From Stenotrophomonas rhizophila (GTDB taxonomy: Bacteria; Pseudomonadota; Gammaproteobacteria; Xanthomonadales; Xanthomonadaceae), in NCBI RefSeq assembly GCF_003751305.1, contig NZ_RJKV01000001.1, positions 124,001 through 188,000 of the forward strand: a stretch of DNA of 64,000 bases. The letters run 5' to 3'. The notes under the pieces were generated by a model. That model was not told where the DNA came from, ran no database searches, and saw nothing but the letters and a program-made list of their open reading frames with translations. The stretch's first letter is position 1; each line of letters begins with the position of its first letter. The translations under genes were made by a program, and so were the position numbers. Shown here piece by piece: positions 26,065 through 34,773 of this stretch.

Positions 26065-28550
26065 GGGATCAGATTCGGATCGTAGTCATCGCGGGCCGCA
26101 CCGGTGTTGCTGGGCGGCACCAGATAGAGGTCGTCTCGGTAGTAGCCGAGAATAGCACGGCGCAAGGTGCGGTCCGTGTTCTGGCCGATGGAGCTCAGGC
26201 CCTTGAGCACGAACTCGATCTGGAAGGAGTTGTTGAGCTCGCCTTCGCGGTTGCGGACGTAGCGGCGGGCGATGGCGCGAACGGCCAGGCAGCAGCTGTC
26301 CCACTGCACGCCGCCGATGATTTCCAGCGGCGCGCGATCCTGGATGGAGTAGTAGTAGCGACCCACCAGGCTCCAGCGCTCGTTGAGCGGATAGAGGAAG
26401 GACAGGTCGGCCTGTTCCAGCAACTCGCTGCCGTTGGGGTTCAAGCGGTGGCGGTAGGTCAGGTTGACCACGCCATCGTTGGACATCAGGTAGCGCGCGC
26501 GCACGCTGGCCAGATCCTCACGCTTGTACTTGGGATCCCACTGATAGGTGGCGCCCAGGTTCCAGCGGTCGTTGATGGCGTAGTTGGCGTCCGCGATCCA
26601 GGCCGACTTGCCCTGTTCCACCGGGGTTTCGCTGCTGTTGAGGGTGACCCGGGAATCATCGAAGTACAGGATCTGGCCAATGCTGCCGGAGAAGCGCTCT
26701 TTGCCGGTGTCCTGGTCGATGAAGCGGGTGCTCACCGCCATGGTCAGCTGGTTGGCGTCATTCTGGCGATCGGCGCCGGAGTAGCGCGAGTCGCGGAACA
26801 GCTGGCCCCAGCTGAAGGTGAAGTCACGCGTATCGAATACCGGCAGATCGCTCTGGTCGCGGTACGGCGTACGCAGGTAGAACAGACGCGGTTCCAGCGT
26901 ATGCAGGAAGCGCGTGCCGCCGATGGTGGTCTCGCGGTCGAAGAACAGCCCGGCGTCGATGGTTCCGATCGGCAGGCTGCGGCTCGGCGAGGTGTTGCCG
27001 CGCAATTGGTCGGGGGTGGCAACCGCCAACTGTTCCGGGGTCAACTGACTGCGGCGGATGCTGTCGGCGAGGCCACGTTCCAGGTCATAGCCGGTGTAGC
27101 GGTAGGCCAGCGTCGGGGTGACGTACCAGGCCGCGCCGCTGAACGGCATCGAGACATAGGGCTTGATATCGAGGCGCGAGCCACCGTCCATGCGCGTCGG
27201 CGGCAGGCCGTCGCGGACGTATTCGCCTTCGGCATCGATGATCTTGCCGTGCACGTCCAGATGCGTGAAGTTCACCGCTTCGGCATACACGCCGGTTTCC
27301 AGCCACGGCAGCAGCGGCTTGTCCCAGTTGACGAACAGGCGCGGCTGGCGCGCGTACGGCAGGGACGCTTCGGTCAGCGTGTAATCGGTGAGCTGCCAGT
27401 AGTCGGCCATCAGGCCGCCGGTCCAGTTCTCGCCGGTGCCGTAGATGCCGATCTGGCTCTGCAGGTTGGAGGTGGTCACGCCGAGCAGCTTGTTGGAGAA
27501 ATCCTCCAGATAGCGCTCATCGCTGACCCAGGCCAGATTCGCACGGGCCTGCCAGTTGGCATTGATGTTGTGGTACCCGCCAAACTCCACGCGGCCGCGA
27601 TCCTTGTCGCGCAGCTTGTCGTTGGGCAGGTAGGCGGTCAGCAGCTCGCCGCGCCCACCGTCGTAGAGATACCGGAACTCGTTGTCGAGCATGAAGCCGC
27701 GCTTGCTCATGTAGCGCGGCATCAGGGTGTCGTCGAAGTTCGGCGCCAGGTTCAGATAGATCGGCTGGGTGTAGTCGAAGCCGTTGCGGCCGGACAGGCC
27801 GATCTGCGGGTAGAGCAGACCGGTCTGGCGGCGATCATCGATCGGGAACTTGAAGTACGGCGCCCACAGCACCGGCACCTTGCCGATGCGCAGCACCGCG
27901 TTGCGTGCGGTACCGAAGCCGGCGTCGTTATCGACCTCGATCTGCGGGGCCGACAGCTTCCACACCGGCTGCGAGGGATCGCAGGTGGTGTAAGTGGAAC
28001 GATGCATCTGGCCGACCGCACCCTGCAGGTCGATCGATTCGGCACCGCCATTGCCGCGGCGGGACACCAGCTGGTACTGGATGTCGCTGATCTTGTGGGT
28101 GTCGCTTTCCTGGTTGCCCTCGGCGCGACGGGCCTTCATCCGGATCGAGGAGTCCTGGTAGCGGACGTTGCCCTCGGCGACGTAATTGCCGCTCTCGGTA
28201 TCGAAGCTCAGGTTGTCGGTCCCCAGGAACTGGTCACCGCGCTTGAGCGCGACGTTGCCCTGGTAGTTGGGCACCACGGAGGTGCCGGTGAGTTGGTCAC
28301 CCTCGATATCGGTCGGCTGCTGGTCACGCGTCGCGGCCGCGGCTTTGTCAGCCTTGGGCGCATCGTCGAACACGGGCAGCACGTCGGTAACCGGGCACAG
28401 GCCCCAGTTCACCGGCTTGTCGTCGGCCAGGGCCGGCAGGCAGATGGCGATACTGAGGGGGAGGGGCAGCAGGCGGAGGGCTCGGCGCACGCGGTATCGG
28501 ATTCGGGCGAAAACGGATCGTAGCTTGCCCCATCCCTTGCATAGGGGCAA
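26061..28550 (-). CDS. lptD: LPS-assembly outer-membrane protein LptD
   Basis: 829 residues. A basic N-terminus and hydrophobic run (about 24-42, ending ICLPALA-DD) form the signal peptide. The LptA-like jellyroll domain (about 80-250, with repeated GNVxxxxGD and ExGNYVAEGNV) is followed by a large aromatic-rich beta-barrel. Cys residues near the start (NWGLCPV), at TTCDPS and as a CC pair near the C-terminus (WDSCCLAVR) match the disulfide pairs needed for LptD activity. With LptE it inserts LPS into the outer leaflet. First gene of the surA operon; only 56 bases from the HDAC-like gene upstream. Confidence 0.96.
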   Translation of the reverse strand: MPLCKGWGKLRSVFARIRYRVRRALRLLPLPLSIAICLPALADDKPVNWGLCPVTDVLPVFDDAPKADKAAAATRDQQPTDIEGDQLTGTSVVPNYQGNVALKRGDQFLGTDNLSFDTESGNYVAEGNVRYQDSSIRMKARRAEGNQESDTHKISDIQYQLVSRRGNGGAESIDLQGAVGQMHRSTYTTCDPSQPVWKLSAPQIEVDNDAGFGTARNAVLRIGKVPVLWAPYFKFPIDDRRQTGLLYPQIGLSGRNGFDYTQPIYLNLAPNFDDTLMPRYMSKRGFMLDNEFRYLYDGGRGELLTAYLPNDKLRDKDRGRVEFGGYHNINANWQARANLAWVSDERYLEDFSNKLLGVTTSNLQSQIGIYGTGENWTGGLMADYWQLTDYTLTEASLPYARQPRLFVNWDKPLLPWLETGVYAEAVNFTHLDVHGKIIDAEGEYVRDGLPPTRMDGGSRLDIKPYVSMPFSGAAWYVTPTLAYRYTGYDLERGLADSIRRSQLTPEQLAVATPDQLRGNTSPSRSLPIGTIDAGLFFDRETTIGGTRFLHTLEPRLFYLRTPYRDQSDLPVFDTRDFTFSWGQLFRDSRYSGADRQNDANQLTMAVSTRFIDQDTGKERFSGSIGQILYFDDSRVTLNSSETPVEQGKSAWIADANYAINDRWNLGATYQWDPKYKREDLASVRARYLMSNDGVVNLTYRHRLNPNGSELLEQADLSFLYPLNERWSLVGRYYYSIQDRAPLEIIGGVQWDSCCLAVRAIARRYVRNREGELNNSFQIEFVLKGLSSIGQNTDRTLRRAILGYYRDDLYLVPPSNTGAARDDYDPNLIP

Positions 28551-28606
28551 TGAAGGTCGCGCTGATGCAGGGGTCCGGGTTCATTCGCCACCCGGACCGG
28601 GCGGCG

Positions 28607-29518
28607 TCAGCGCAGCTGCCCGACGTGGGCCACGCTGCACTCGGCCAAGGCCTGCAGGTCGTAGCCGCCTTCCAGCATGGACACGATCCGGCCCGCGCCG
28701 TGGCGCCGGGCCAGGCCACGCAGCTCGGTGGTGATCCAGGCGAAATCCTCGGTTTCCAGCATCAGGTCGGCCTGTGGGTCGCGCATGTGGGCGTCGAAGC
28801 CGGCCGAGATCAGCAGCAGCTGGGGCCGGAAATCATCGATGGCCGGCAGCATCTCGTCGGCCCAGGTGTTGCGGAAGCGGAAGCCGCCGCTGCCCGGGGG
28901 CAGCAGGATGTTCATCAGGTTGCCGGCTCCGCGGTCCCGGCGCAGGCCGGAATTGGGGAACAGGCCGGCCTGGTGGGTGCTGTAGTACGCCACGCCAGGG
29001 TCGGCGATGAAAATGTCCTGGGTGCCGTTGCCGTGGTGGACGTCGAAATCGACGATGGCGATCCGCTCCAGCCCGTAGCGATCGCGGGCGTAGGCCGCGG
29101 CGATGGCAATGTTGTTGAACAGACAGAAGCCCATCGCGGTGCTGGCACTGGCGTGGTGGCCGGGCGGGCGCACCGCGCAGAACGCGACCGGATCACTACC
29201 AAGCATCACCGCATCGACGGCCGCCACCCCGGCACCCGCGGCGTGCAGGGCCGCGCTGGCTGATCCGGGCGAGGTCATGGTGTCCATGTCGATCAGGCGC
29301 AGTGGCTCGGTCTGCGGCGTGAGCACCAGATCGATCAGTTCGCTGTCGTGCACCCGGGCCAGCTCGCCGAGCTTGGCCGGTGGGGCCTCGCGCCAGTCCA
29401 GCTGGTCCGGATAGGCCGCCTTGAGCGCATCCAGCACCCCCTGCAGGCGCGCCGGGCATTCGGGATGGCCGCGGCCGGGATCGTGTTGCAGACAGGCGGG
29501 GTGGGTGAAAACCAGCAT
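28607..29518 (-). CDS. Histone-deacetylase-family amidohydrolase
   Basis: 303 residues from the ATG at 29518. HDAC-fold motifs are in order: CLQHDPGRGHPECPARL, RPPGHHASASTAMGFCLFNN (tandem His), IVDFDVHHGNGTQDIF (zinc ligands Asp, His) and LLISAGFDAHMRDP (zinc Asp). Bacterial members deacetylate acetylpolyamines or acetoin-related substrates; the target here is unknown. Same strand as the adenosyltransferase gene 34 bases upstream and lptD downstream. Confidence 0.9.
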   Translation of the reverse strand: MLVFTHPACLQHDPGRGHPECPARLQGVLDALKAAYPDQLDWREAPPAKLGELARVHDSELIDLVLTPQTEPLRLIDMDTMTSPGSASAALHAAGAGVAAVDAVMLGSDPVAFCAVRPPGHHASASTAMGFCLFNNIAIAAAYARDRYGLERIAIVDFDVHHGNGTQDIFIADPGVAYYSTHQAGLFPNSGLRRDRGAGNLMNILLPPGSGGFRFRNTWADEMLPAIDDFRPQLLLISAGFDAHMRDPQADLMLETEDFAWITTELRGLARRHGAGRIVSMLEGGYDLQALAECSVAHVGQLR

Positions 29519-29552
29519 GCGGGCAGAATATCCGGTGGGGCGGCAGGGCCGT

Positions 29553-30107
29553 TCAGGCGTGGCGGCGCTCGTGGCGCCAGAGCACCTCGCCGTGGCCGTC
29601 GGCGCGGGCCAGCACGCGCGCGAGCACGAACAGCAGGTCCGACAGACGGTTGAGGTAATGCAGCGCTTCCGGGCGGACCGTCTCCCGGCGCGCCAGCGTG
29701 ACCGTGTCGCGCTCGGCCCGGCGCACGATGGTGCGGGCCAGATGGCAGCGCGCGGCCGCTTCACCGCCGGCCGGCAGGATGAACTCCTTGAGCACGGGCA
29801 GATCGGCGTTGTAGTGGTCCAGCTGCTGTTCCAGCGCCTGGATGTCGGCAGCGTGGATGGCGGCATGGCCGGGGATGCACAGCTCGCCGCCCAGATCGAA
29901 CAGCTGGTGCTGGATCACCGTCAGCAGCGCGCGGACATCCTCCGGCAGCGGCACGGCCAACAGCACGCCGAGCGCCGAGTTGGCCTCATCGACCGTGCCA
30001 TAGGCGGCCACGCGGGCATCGTCCTTGGCCACGCGGCTGCCATCGCCCAGGCCGGTGCTGCCATCGTCACCGGTGCGCGTATAGATGCGGGAAAGGCGGT
30101 TGCCCAT
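29553..30107 (-). CDS. Cob(I)alamin adenosyltransferase, PduO type
   Basis: 184 residues. The N-terminal ATP-binding motif TRTGDDGSTGLGDGSRV (about 10-26), YGTVDEANSALG and the later RRAERDTVTLA and YLNRLSDLLFVLAR are PduO/MMAB hallmarks. It transfers the adenosyl group of ATP to cob(I)alamin, giving coenzyme B12. The gene is 18 bases downstream of a BtuM-like membrane protein gene, pointing to salvage of imported cobalamin; no cobalamin biosynthesis genes are in the window. Confidence 0.93.
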   Translation of the reverse strand: MGNRLSRIYTRTGDDGSTGLGDGSRVAKDDARVAAYGTVDEANSALGVLLAVPLPEDVRALLTVIQHQLFDLGGELCIPGHAAIHAADIQALEQQLDHYNADLPVLKEFILPAGGEAAARCHLARTIVRRAERDTVTLARRETVRPEALHYLNRLSDLLFVLARVLARADGHGEVLWRHERRHA

Positions 30108-30125
30108 CGGTGAGCCCGGCCGCGC

Positions 30126-30710
30126 TCAGTGCAGCACGTCGCGGCGCGCCTGCAGCAGCTTGCCGACCTGCTCGGTCGCCAGCTGCAGGGCGGCGGCCAG
30201 GCCGACATAGACGGCGGCCGTGCGCAGGTACGGCAGGAACCAGTCGCCGTAGTTCTTCGCCCAGCCATCGACGGTAGGGGCTGCCACGCTGTCGCTGGTC
30301 CAGTAGAAGCCGCCCTGGGCGAACAGATGGCAGACCGCGACCGCCGCGACCAGCAGCAGGGCGCCCTTGCCCAGCGCGGCCCAGGTAGCACTGTGATAGC
30401 CGCCGCGCAGGAGCATGCCGCCGCTCCACATGGCGAAGTACGCCGGGAGCAGCATCCAGTAGCCGGGGGAGACGCAGTAGTGCTGCCAGAAATCCAGGCC
30501 GCTGCGCCGGATCACGATCCAGTCGACCAGCACCGCCAGCGCCATCAACACGGGGAACGCCCAGCGGGTCCACGCGCGCAGATAGAAGCCGCCGATGAAG
30601 AACACCGCCCAGGAGGCATCCGGAATCGCCGCGAAATGGTTGACCCGGGTTGCCGCCATCAACAGCACGAGCACGGACAGGACAAAGGCGCGTTGGGCAG
30701 TGGAGGTCAT
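30126..30710 (-). CDS. BtuM-like membrane protein, candidate vitamin B12 transporter
   Basis: 194 residues, about six hydrophobic segments. Small size, membrane topology, the AT-RVNHFAAIPDASWAVFF opening and a Cys at position 79 (WQHYCVSPGYWML) fit BtuM, a solitary ECF S-component-like cobalamin transporter in which a Cys near position 80 binds the cobalt. The adjacent cobalamin adenosyltransferase on the same strand supports this. The assignment rests on size, Cys position and context rather than on alignment. A general DUF6580/ECF-S-like protein is the alternative. No B12 riboswitch is visible in the 85 bases upstream. Confidence 0.65.
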   Translation of the reverse strand: MTSTAQRAFVLSVLVLLMAATRVNHFAAIPDASWAVFFIGGFYLRAWTRWAFPVLMALAVLVDWIVIRRSGLDFWQHYCVSPGYWMLLPAYFAMWSGGMLLRGGYHSATWAALGKGALLLVAAVAVCHLFAQGGFYWTSDSVAAPTVDGWAKNYGDWFLPYLRTAAVYVGLAAALQLATEQVGKLLQARRDVLH

Positions 30711-30791
30711 GGCGGTGACGGGTGAGGGCAGACATTCATTCTAGCGCCTGCTGCGGCAGCCCGCCGCACGCCGCCGGAACGGGCGAACCCT

Positions 30792-30797
30792 TATCAT
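30792..30797 (+). promoter_or_regulatory. Putative -10 box overlapping the first ubiH ATG
   Basis: TATCAT in an ACCCTTATCATGG context resembles the -10 boxes of neighbouring genes. It overlaps the ATG at 30796, which favours the ATG at 30805 as the true start and a leaderless mRNA. Confidence 0.3.
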
Positions 30798-32010
30798 GGC
30801 GGGCATGAGTGAACGACATGATGTAGTGATCGTAGGCGGCGGGCTGGTCGGTGCCAGCCTGGCCATTGCCCTGGACCGTGCCGGCCGCGATGTCGGCCTG
30901 GTCGAGGCCTCGCCGCTGGGTACCCTGCCGGCGGTGTTCGACCAGCGCAACCTCAGCTTTGCTGCCGCCACCGTCAATGCGCTGACCGCGCTGGGCGTGA
31001 TGCAGATGCTGGCCGGTGCGCCGGGGGCGATCACCCGTATCCATGTGAGCCGCGCCGGTGACTTCGGCCGCGTGCAGATGGAGGCCGCTCAGTATCAGCG
31101 CCCGTGGTTCGGACAGGTGGTGGTCGCCCGCGATTTCGGCCAGGCGCTGGAAGCGCGGCTGGACACGCTGACCCACCTGACCCGCTATCGCCCGGCCCGG
31201 TTCGTGCGCCTGGGCGCCACGGTGGACGGCTACCGCCAAGTGTTCATCGCCGAGGACGGCGGCGAGCGCTGCCTGCTGGCGCGGCTGGTGGTCGGTGCCG
31301 ACGGGACCCGCAGCGGCGTGCGCGAGGCGCTGGGGATCGAGGTGGACGAGCATGATTTCGAGCAGACCCTGTTCGTGTCGCGGGTGCGCGCCGCCCGTGC
31401 GCCGGACGGCACCGCGTACGAGCGCTTCACCGACACCGGCCCGACCGCGTTGTTGCCGCGTGGCGATCGCCATTTCGGTGCGGTGCACGGTGTTGCCCGC
31501 GACCAGGCCGAGGCAGTGATGGCGCTGGACGATGCGGCGTGGGTGAGCCGCCTGCAGGGTGCGATCGGCTGGCGTGCCGGCCGGTTGCTGGAGAGCGGGC
31601 CGCGCAGCGCCTACCCGTTGGTCCAGGTGCTGTCGCAGGCATTGGTCGGTGAGCGTGCCGTCCTGCTTGGCAATGCCGCACAGACCATCCATCCGCTGGG
31701 CGCACAGGGCTTCAACCTGGGCCTGCGCGATGCGCTGACCCTGGCCGAACTCGTGGCCGATGCCGACGATGCCGGCAGCGATGCGCTGCTGCGCGAACAC
31801 GTGTCACGGCGTCTTGAAGACCGCGAGCAGACCATCGCCTTCTCCGGTGGGCTGGCGCGATTGACCAGCAACCCGGCACCGCTGATGCGGCCGCTGCGCT
31901 CGCTTGGGTTGTTGGCCGCACACGCGACGCCGATGCAGTCGATGCTGGTGGGCGGCGCGATGGGCTTCCGTGGCCAGGTGCCGGCGCTATGCCGCGGAGC
32001 AGGCCTGTGA
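30796..32010 (+). CDS. ubiH: 2-octaprenyl-6-methoxyphenol hydroxylase UbiH
   Basis: 404 residues from 30796, or 401 from the ATG at 30805. FAD-binding VVIVGGGLVGASLAIAL at the N-terminus, the mid motif VVGADGTRSGVRE, and GNAAQTIHPLGAQGFNLGLR near 293-312; the GNAAQ form rather than GDAAH is characteristic of UbiH. It hydroxylates the ubiquinone ring in aerobic coenzyme Q synthesis, at the membrane. The stop overlaps the start of a second flavin monooxygenase (GTGA). Confidence 0.88.
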   Translation: MAGMSERHDVVIVGGGLVGASLAIALDRAGRDVGLVEASPLGTLPAVFDQRNLSFAAATVNALTALGVMQMLAGAPGAITRIHVSRAGDFGRVQMEAAQYQRPWFGQVVVARDFGQALEARLDTLTHLTRYRPARFVRLGATVDGYRQVFIAEDGGERCLLARLVVGADGTRSGVREALGIEVDEHDFEQTLFVSRVRAARAPDGTAYERFTDTGPTALLPRGDRHFGAVHGVARDQAEAVMALDDAAWVSRLQGAIGWRAGRLLESGPRSAYPLVQVLSQALVGERAVLLGNAAQTIHPLGAQGFNLGLRDALTLAELVADADDAGSDALLREHVSRRLEDREQTIAFSGGLARLTSNPAPLMRPLRSLGLLAAHATPMQSMLVGGAMGFRGQVPALCRGAGL

Positions 32011-33182
32011 GCCGGCGTCCGCAGGATGTGGTGGTGGTCGGCGGCGGTGTGGTCGGTGCGGCCTGTGCCTTGGCCCTGGCCGATGCCGGGCTGTCGGTGA
32101 CGCTGGTTGAAGGCCGCGAGCCGGCCGCCTGGCAGCCGCAGCAGCCGGATCTGCGCGTGTATGCCTTCGCGCCGGACAACGCCCAGCTGCTGGCCGCGCT
32201 CGGCGTGTGGCCGGCGGTGACTGCCGCGCGTGCCTGTGCCTACCGCCGGATGCGGGTCTGGGATGCGGCCGGCGGCGATGAACTGCGTTTCGATGCCGAT
32301 ACGCTCGGCCGTGAACAACTGGGATGGATCGTCGAGAACGATCTGCTGGTGGACCGCTTGTGGGCGGCGCTGCCGGCGGCCGGCGTGCAGCTGTGCTGCC
32401 CGGCCCGGGTGGAAGCGCTGGAGCAGGACGCCAACGGGGTGCGCCTGCGCCTGGACGACGGCCGTCGGCTGGAAGCATCGCTGGCGATCGCCGCCGACGG
32501 TGCCGAATCCACCCTGCGCCGACTGGCCGGCCTGGAGGTCAGCCGGCATGACTACGCCCAGCGTGGCGTGGTTGCCTACGTGGATACCGAAAAAAACAAT
32601 GAAGCCACCGCGTGGCAGCGTTTCCTGGTCACTGGGCCGCTGGCGGTGCTGCCGATCAGCGCGCAGCGCAGCTCGATCGTATGGACCCTGCCCGATGCCG
32701 AGGCCGAGCGCGTGCTGGCACTCGACGAGAGCGCCTTCGGCCGTGAGCTCACCCATGCCTTTGCCGGGCGGCTGGGGGCGATGACCCTGGCCTCCAGCCG
32801 CGCGGCCTTCCCGCTGCGCCGCCAATTGGCGACCGGCTACGTCGCCGGGCGCGTGCTCGCGCTCGGTGATGCGGCGCATGTGGTGCATCCGTTGGCCGGG
32901 CAGGGCGTCAATCTCGGCCTGCGCGATGTCGCCGCGTTGCGGACGATGGTGCTGGCCGCACAGCAGCGCCGCCAGGACTGGATGTCACCGCACCGCCTGC
33001 AGCGCTGGGCACGCGAACGCCGCAGTGAAAACACCGTCGCTGCGTACAGTTTCGATGCGATCAACACGGTGTTCTCCAATGATGAGATGCACCTGACCCT
33101 GGCGCGCGGTCGCGCGCTGGGCTGCGCCGGCAAGCTGCCGCCGCTGGTATCGATGTTCTGGAAGCGCGCGGCGGGGTTGTGA
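32007..33182 (+). CDS. Ubiquinone-biosynthesis flavin monooxygenase, UbiI/UbiF-like
   Basis: 391 residues from the GTG at 32007, overlapping the ubiH stop; a start further upstream at 31989 is possible. DVVVVGGGVVGAACALALAD binds FAD; AIAADGAESTLRRLAG and the GDAAHVVHPLAGQGVNLGLR motif define the UbiH/F/I family, here in the GDAAH form of UbiI and UbiF. It would carry out another ring hydroxylation in ubiquinone synthesis. Which carbon it modifies cannot be told from sequence. Confidence 0.85.
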   Translation: MSRRPQDVVVVGGGVVGAACALALADAGLSVTLVEGREPAAWQPQQPDLRVYAFAPDNAQLLAALGVWPAVTAARACAYRRMRVWDAAGGDELRFDADTLGREQLGWIVENDLLVDRLWAALPAAGVQLCCPARVEALEQDANGVRLRLDDGRRLEASLAIAADGAESTLRRLAGLEVSRHDYAQRGVVAYVDTEKNNEATAWQRFLVTGPLAVLPISAQRSSIVWTLPDAEAERVLALDESAFGRELTHAFAGRLGAMTLASSRAAFPLRRQLATGYVAGRVLALGDAAHVVHPLAGQGVNLGLRDVAALRTMVLAAQQRRQDWMSPHRLQRWARERRSENTVAAYSFDAINTVFSNDEMHLTLARGRALGCAGKLPPLVSMFWKRAAGL

Positions 33183-33191
33183 CCCGCGCGC

Positions 33192-33587
33192 TCAGTCGAT
33201 CAGCCAGCCGGCCAGATCGGCGCGGTCCAGCGTGCCGCGCCGCTTCACGTCCAGCGCGTTGAATTCATCGGCCAGCGTCGGGTTGGCCTGCGCCTCGGCG
33301 CGGCTGATGAATCCGTCGCCGTCGACATCCAGCGCCGCGAACGCGATACGGTATTGACCGACCACGCTCACCGGCTGCACCGATCGCACCGTCACCGCGG
33401 CTTCGCCGGCCGGTGCGGCCAGCGTCACCTGATGGGTCACCTCACCCTGCGAGAGCGGCTGCGCGCGCACGCTGGCCGGCACCTCGCGCAGCGGCTCGCT
33501 GACCGCCGGAGGCGGCGTGCGGACCTGGGCCAGGGCAAGCGTGGGCAGCAACGTCAGCAGCAGGGTGAGGCTGGATCGGCGTCGCAT
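33192..33587 (-). CDS. Secreted EF-hand protein
   Basis: 131 residues from the ATG at 33587. Signal peptide about 1-21 (SLTLLLTLLPTLALA-QV). The C-terminal third carries a canonical EF-hand loop DVDGDGFISRAE and, 25 residues later, a degenerate one (DVKRRGTLDRAD) lacking several ligands. Probably one calcium bound in the periplasm. Small EF-hand proteins like this are common in Xanthomonadaceae; no function known. Convergent with the ubiI-like gene, 9 bases apart. Confidence 0.85.
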   Translation of the reverse strand: MRRRSSLTLLLTLLPTLALAQVRTPPPAVSEPLREVPASVRAQPLSQGEVTHQVTLAAPAGEAAVTVRSVQPVSVVGQYRIAFAALDVDGDGFISRAEAQANPTLADEFNALDVKRRGTLDRADLAGWLID

Positions 33588-33663
33588 GGAAACTCCGTAT
33601 ATCTGAGGTGGGGGCGCCGGGTGCCCGGCGCGTGCTTCGATCATTGCCACGCGTTGCGCGGCC

Positions 33664-33687
33664 AGCCGGGCATGGCCCGGCTCTACC
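33664..33687 (+). repeat. SMAG-like palindrome
   Basis: AGCCGGGCATGGCCCGGCT followed by CTACC; the same layout as other window copies, with a different stem sequence. Sits between the EF-hand and rlmM genes. Confidence 0.5.
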
Positions 33688-33702
33688 TGTGGTGCGCGTG
33701 GG

Positions 33703-34749
33703 TCAGCGCAGCGGCGAAGCCAGCACCGTGATTTCTTCGCGGTCGTGATACAGCTGCTTGGCGCGCAGGTGCAGCGGTTTGCCGGCCTGCTCCTGGAACA
33801 GCTCCAGGCACAGGCGGGTTTCATCCCAGCGCTTTTTCATCGGCAGCTTGAGGTTGAAGATTGCATGCTTGCACCAGCCCTCACGGAACCAGGTGGCCAT
33901 GCGCTCGGCCACGCGGCGCGGCTGTTCGACCATGTCGCAGACCATCCAGTCCAGCGGGGTCTCCGGCTGCCAATGGAAGCCATCGGCGCGCAGATGTTCA
34001 ACCAGCCCGGTCTCCAGTACGTGCTCGCGCAACGGGCCGTTGTCCACGCTGATCACCTTGACGTGCTGGCGGGTCAGCACCCACGTCCAGCCACCCGGTG
34101 CGGCGCCCAGATCGGCCGCGCGCATGCCCGGCTTGACCAGCAGCTCGCGCTCTTCCGGCGTCATCAGGGTGAGCAGGGCTTCATCCAGCTTCAGCGCCGA
34201 GCGCGAAGGCGCATCGGGCAGCAGCTTCAGGCGCGGGATGCCCAGCGGCCACGGCGCGCTGTCGCGGGTATCGGCCACGCACACAAAGGCATGGCGACCG
34301 TCGACGAAGACGATGTGCAGGCGCGGCAGGCCGGTGTTCGGCTTGTCGGTCAGCAGGCCGGCCTTGCGCAGCGCCGGGCGCAGTGCATTGCCGAACGCGC
34401 GGGCCAGGCCGGCCAGCGGCTTGCCTTCGTCCGAGTCCGGATGCTCGACCCACATGTCGCCGAAGCGTTGCTGCCCCTGAAGCGCGGCAATGATCGGGGT
34501 GATGCGGTCGGCGGCATCGAGCTGCGGCAGCTCGGCCAGCACCTGCAGCTTCTGCCGGGCGAAGATCAGCGAGCGCCAGGACAGGGCCTTGGACAGCGCC
34601 GCGCCTTCCTCGGTGACGAACACCACGTAGCCGTCATTGCGCTGGGTGCGCGCATAGCCGGCCACGTTGGCATACGCCGCGCGCTCGGACAGCTCGGCGG
34701 CCAGTTCCGGTTCAAAGCCCTGGCGGCACAGACACAGCAGGCCGCTCAT
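33703..34749 (-). CDS. rlmM: 23S rRNA (cytidine-2498-2'-O)-methyltransferase
   Basis: 348 residues. An N-terminal THUMP-like region precedes a Rossmann methyltransferase with AADLGAAPGGWTWVLTRQ as SAM motif I; VDNGPL, WMVCDMVEQPRRVAERM and LKLPMKKRWDE supply the Asp and Lys of the RrmJ-type K-D-K-E tetrad. RlmM methylates C2498 in the peptidyl-transferase loop of 23S rRNA. Length close to E. coli RlmM (366). 24 bases downstream of the deaminase gene. Confidence 0.92.
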   Translation of the reverse strand: MSGLLCLCRQGFEPELAAELSERAAYANVAGYARTQRNDGYVVFVTEEGAALSKALSWRSLIFARQKLQVLAELPQLDAADRITPIIAALQGQQRFGDMWVEHPDSDEGKPLAGLARAFGNALRPALRKAGLLTDKPNTGLPRLHIVFVDGRHAFVCVADTRDSAPWPLGIPRLKLLPDAPSRSALKLDEALLTLMTPEERELLVKPGMRAADLGAAPGGWTWVLTRQHVKVISVDNGPLREHVLETGLVEHLRADGFHWQPETPLDWMVCDMVEQPRRVAERMATWFREGWCKHAIFNLKLPMKKRWDETRLCLELFQEQAGKPLHLRAKQLYHDREEITVLASPLR

Positions 34750-34773
34750 CGCATCGCGCCCGAAGCGCGGACA

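Noticed and set aside
23749..28523. Long plus-strand open frames (778 and 845 residues) across pdxA, surA and lptD
   Set aside because: Exact antisense of well-recognised genes with intact motifs on the minus strand; typical of GC-rich codon use.
30711..30795. Possible cobalamin riboswitch before the BtuM-like gene
   Set aside because: The 85-base gap is too short for the usual element of about 200 bases and lacks a B12-box-like sequence.
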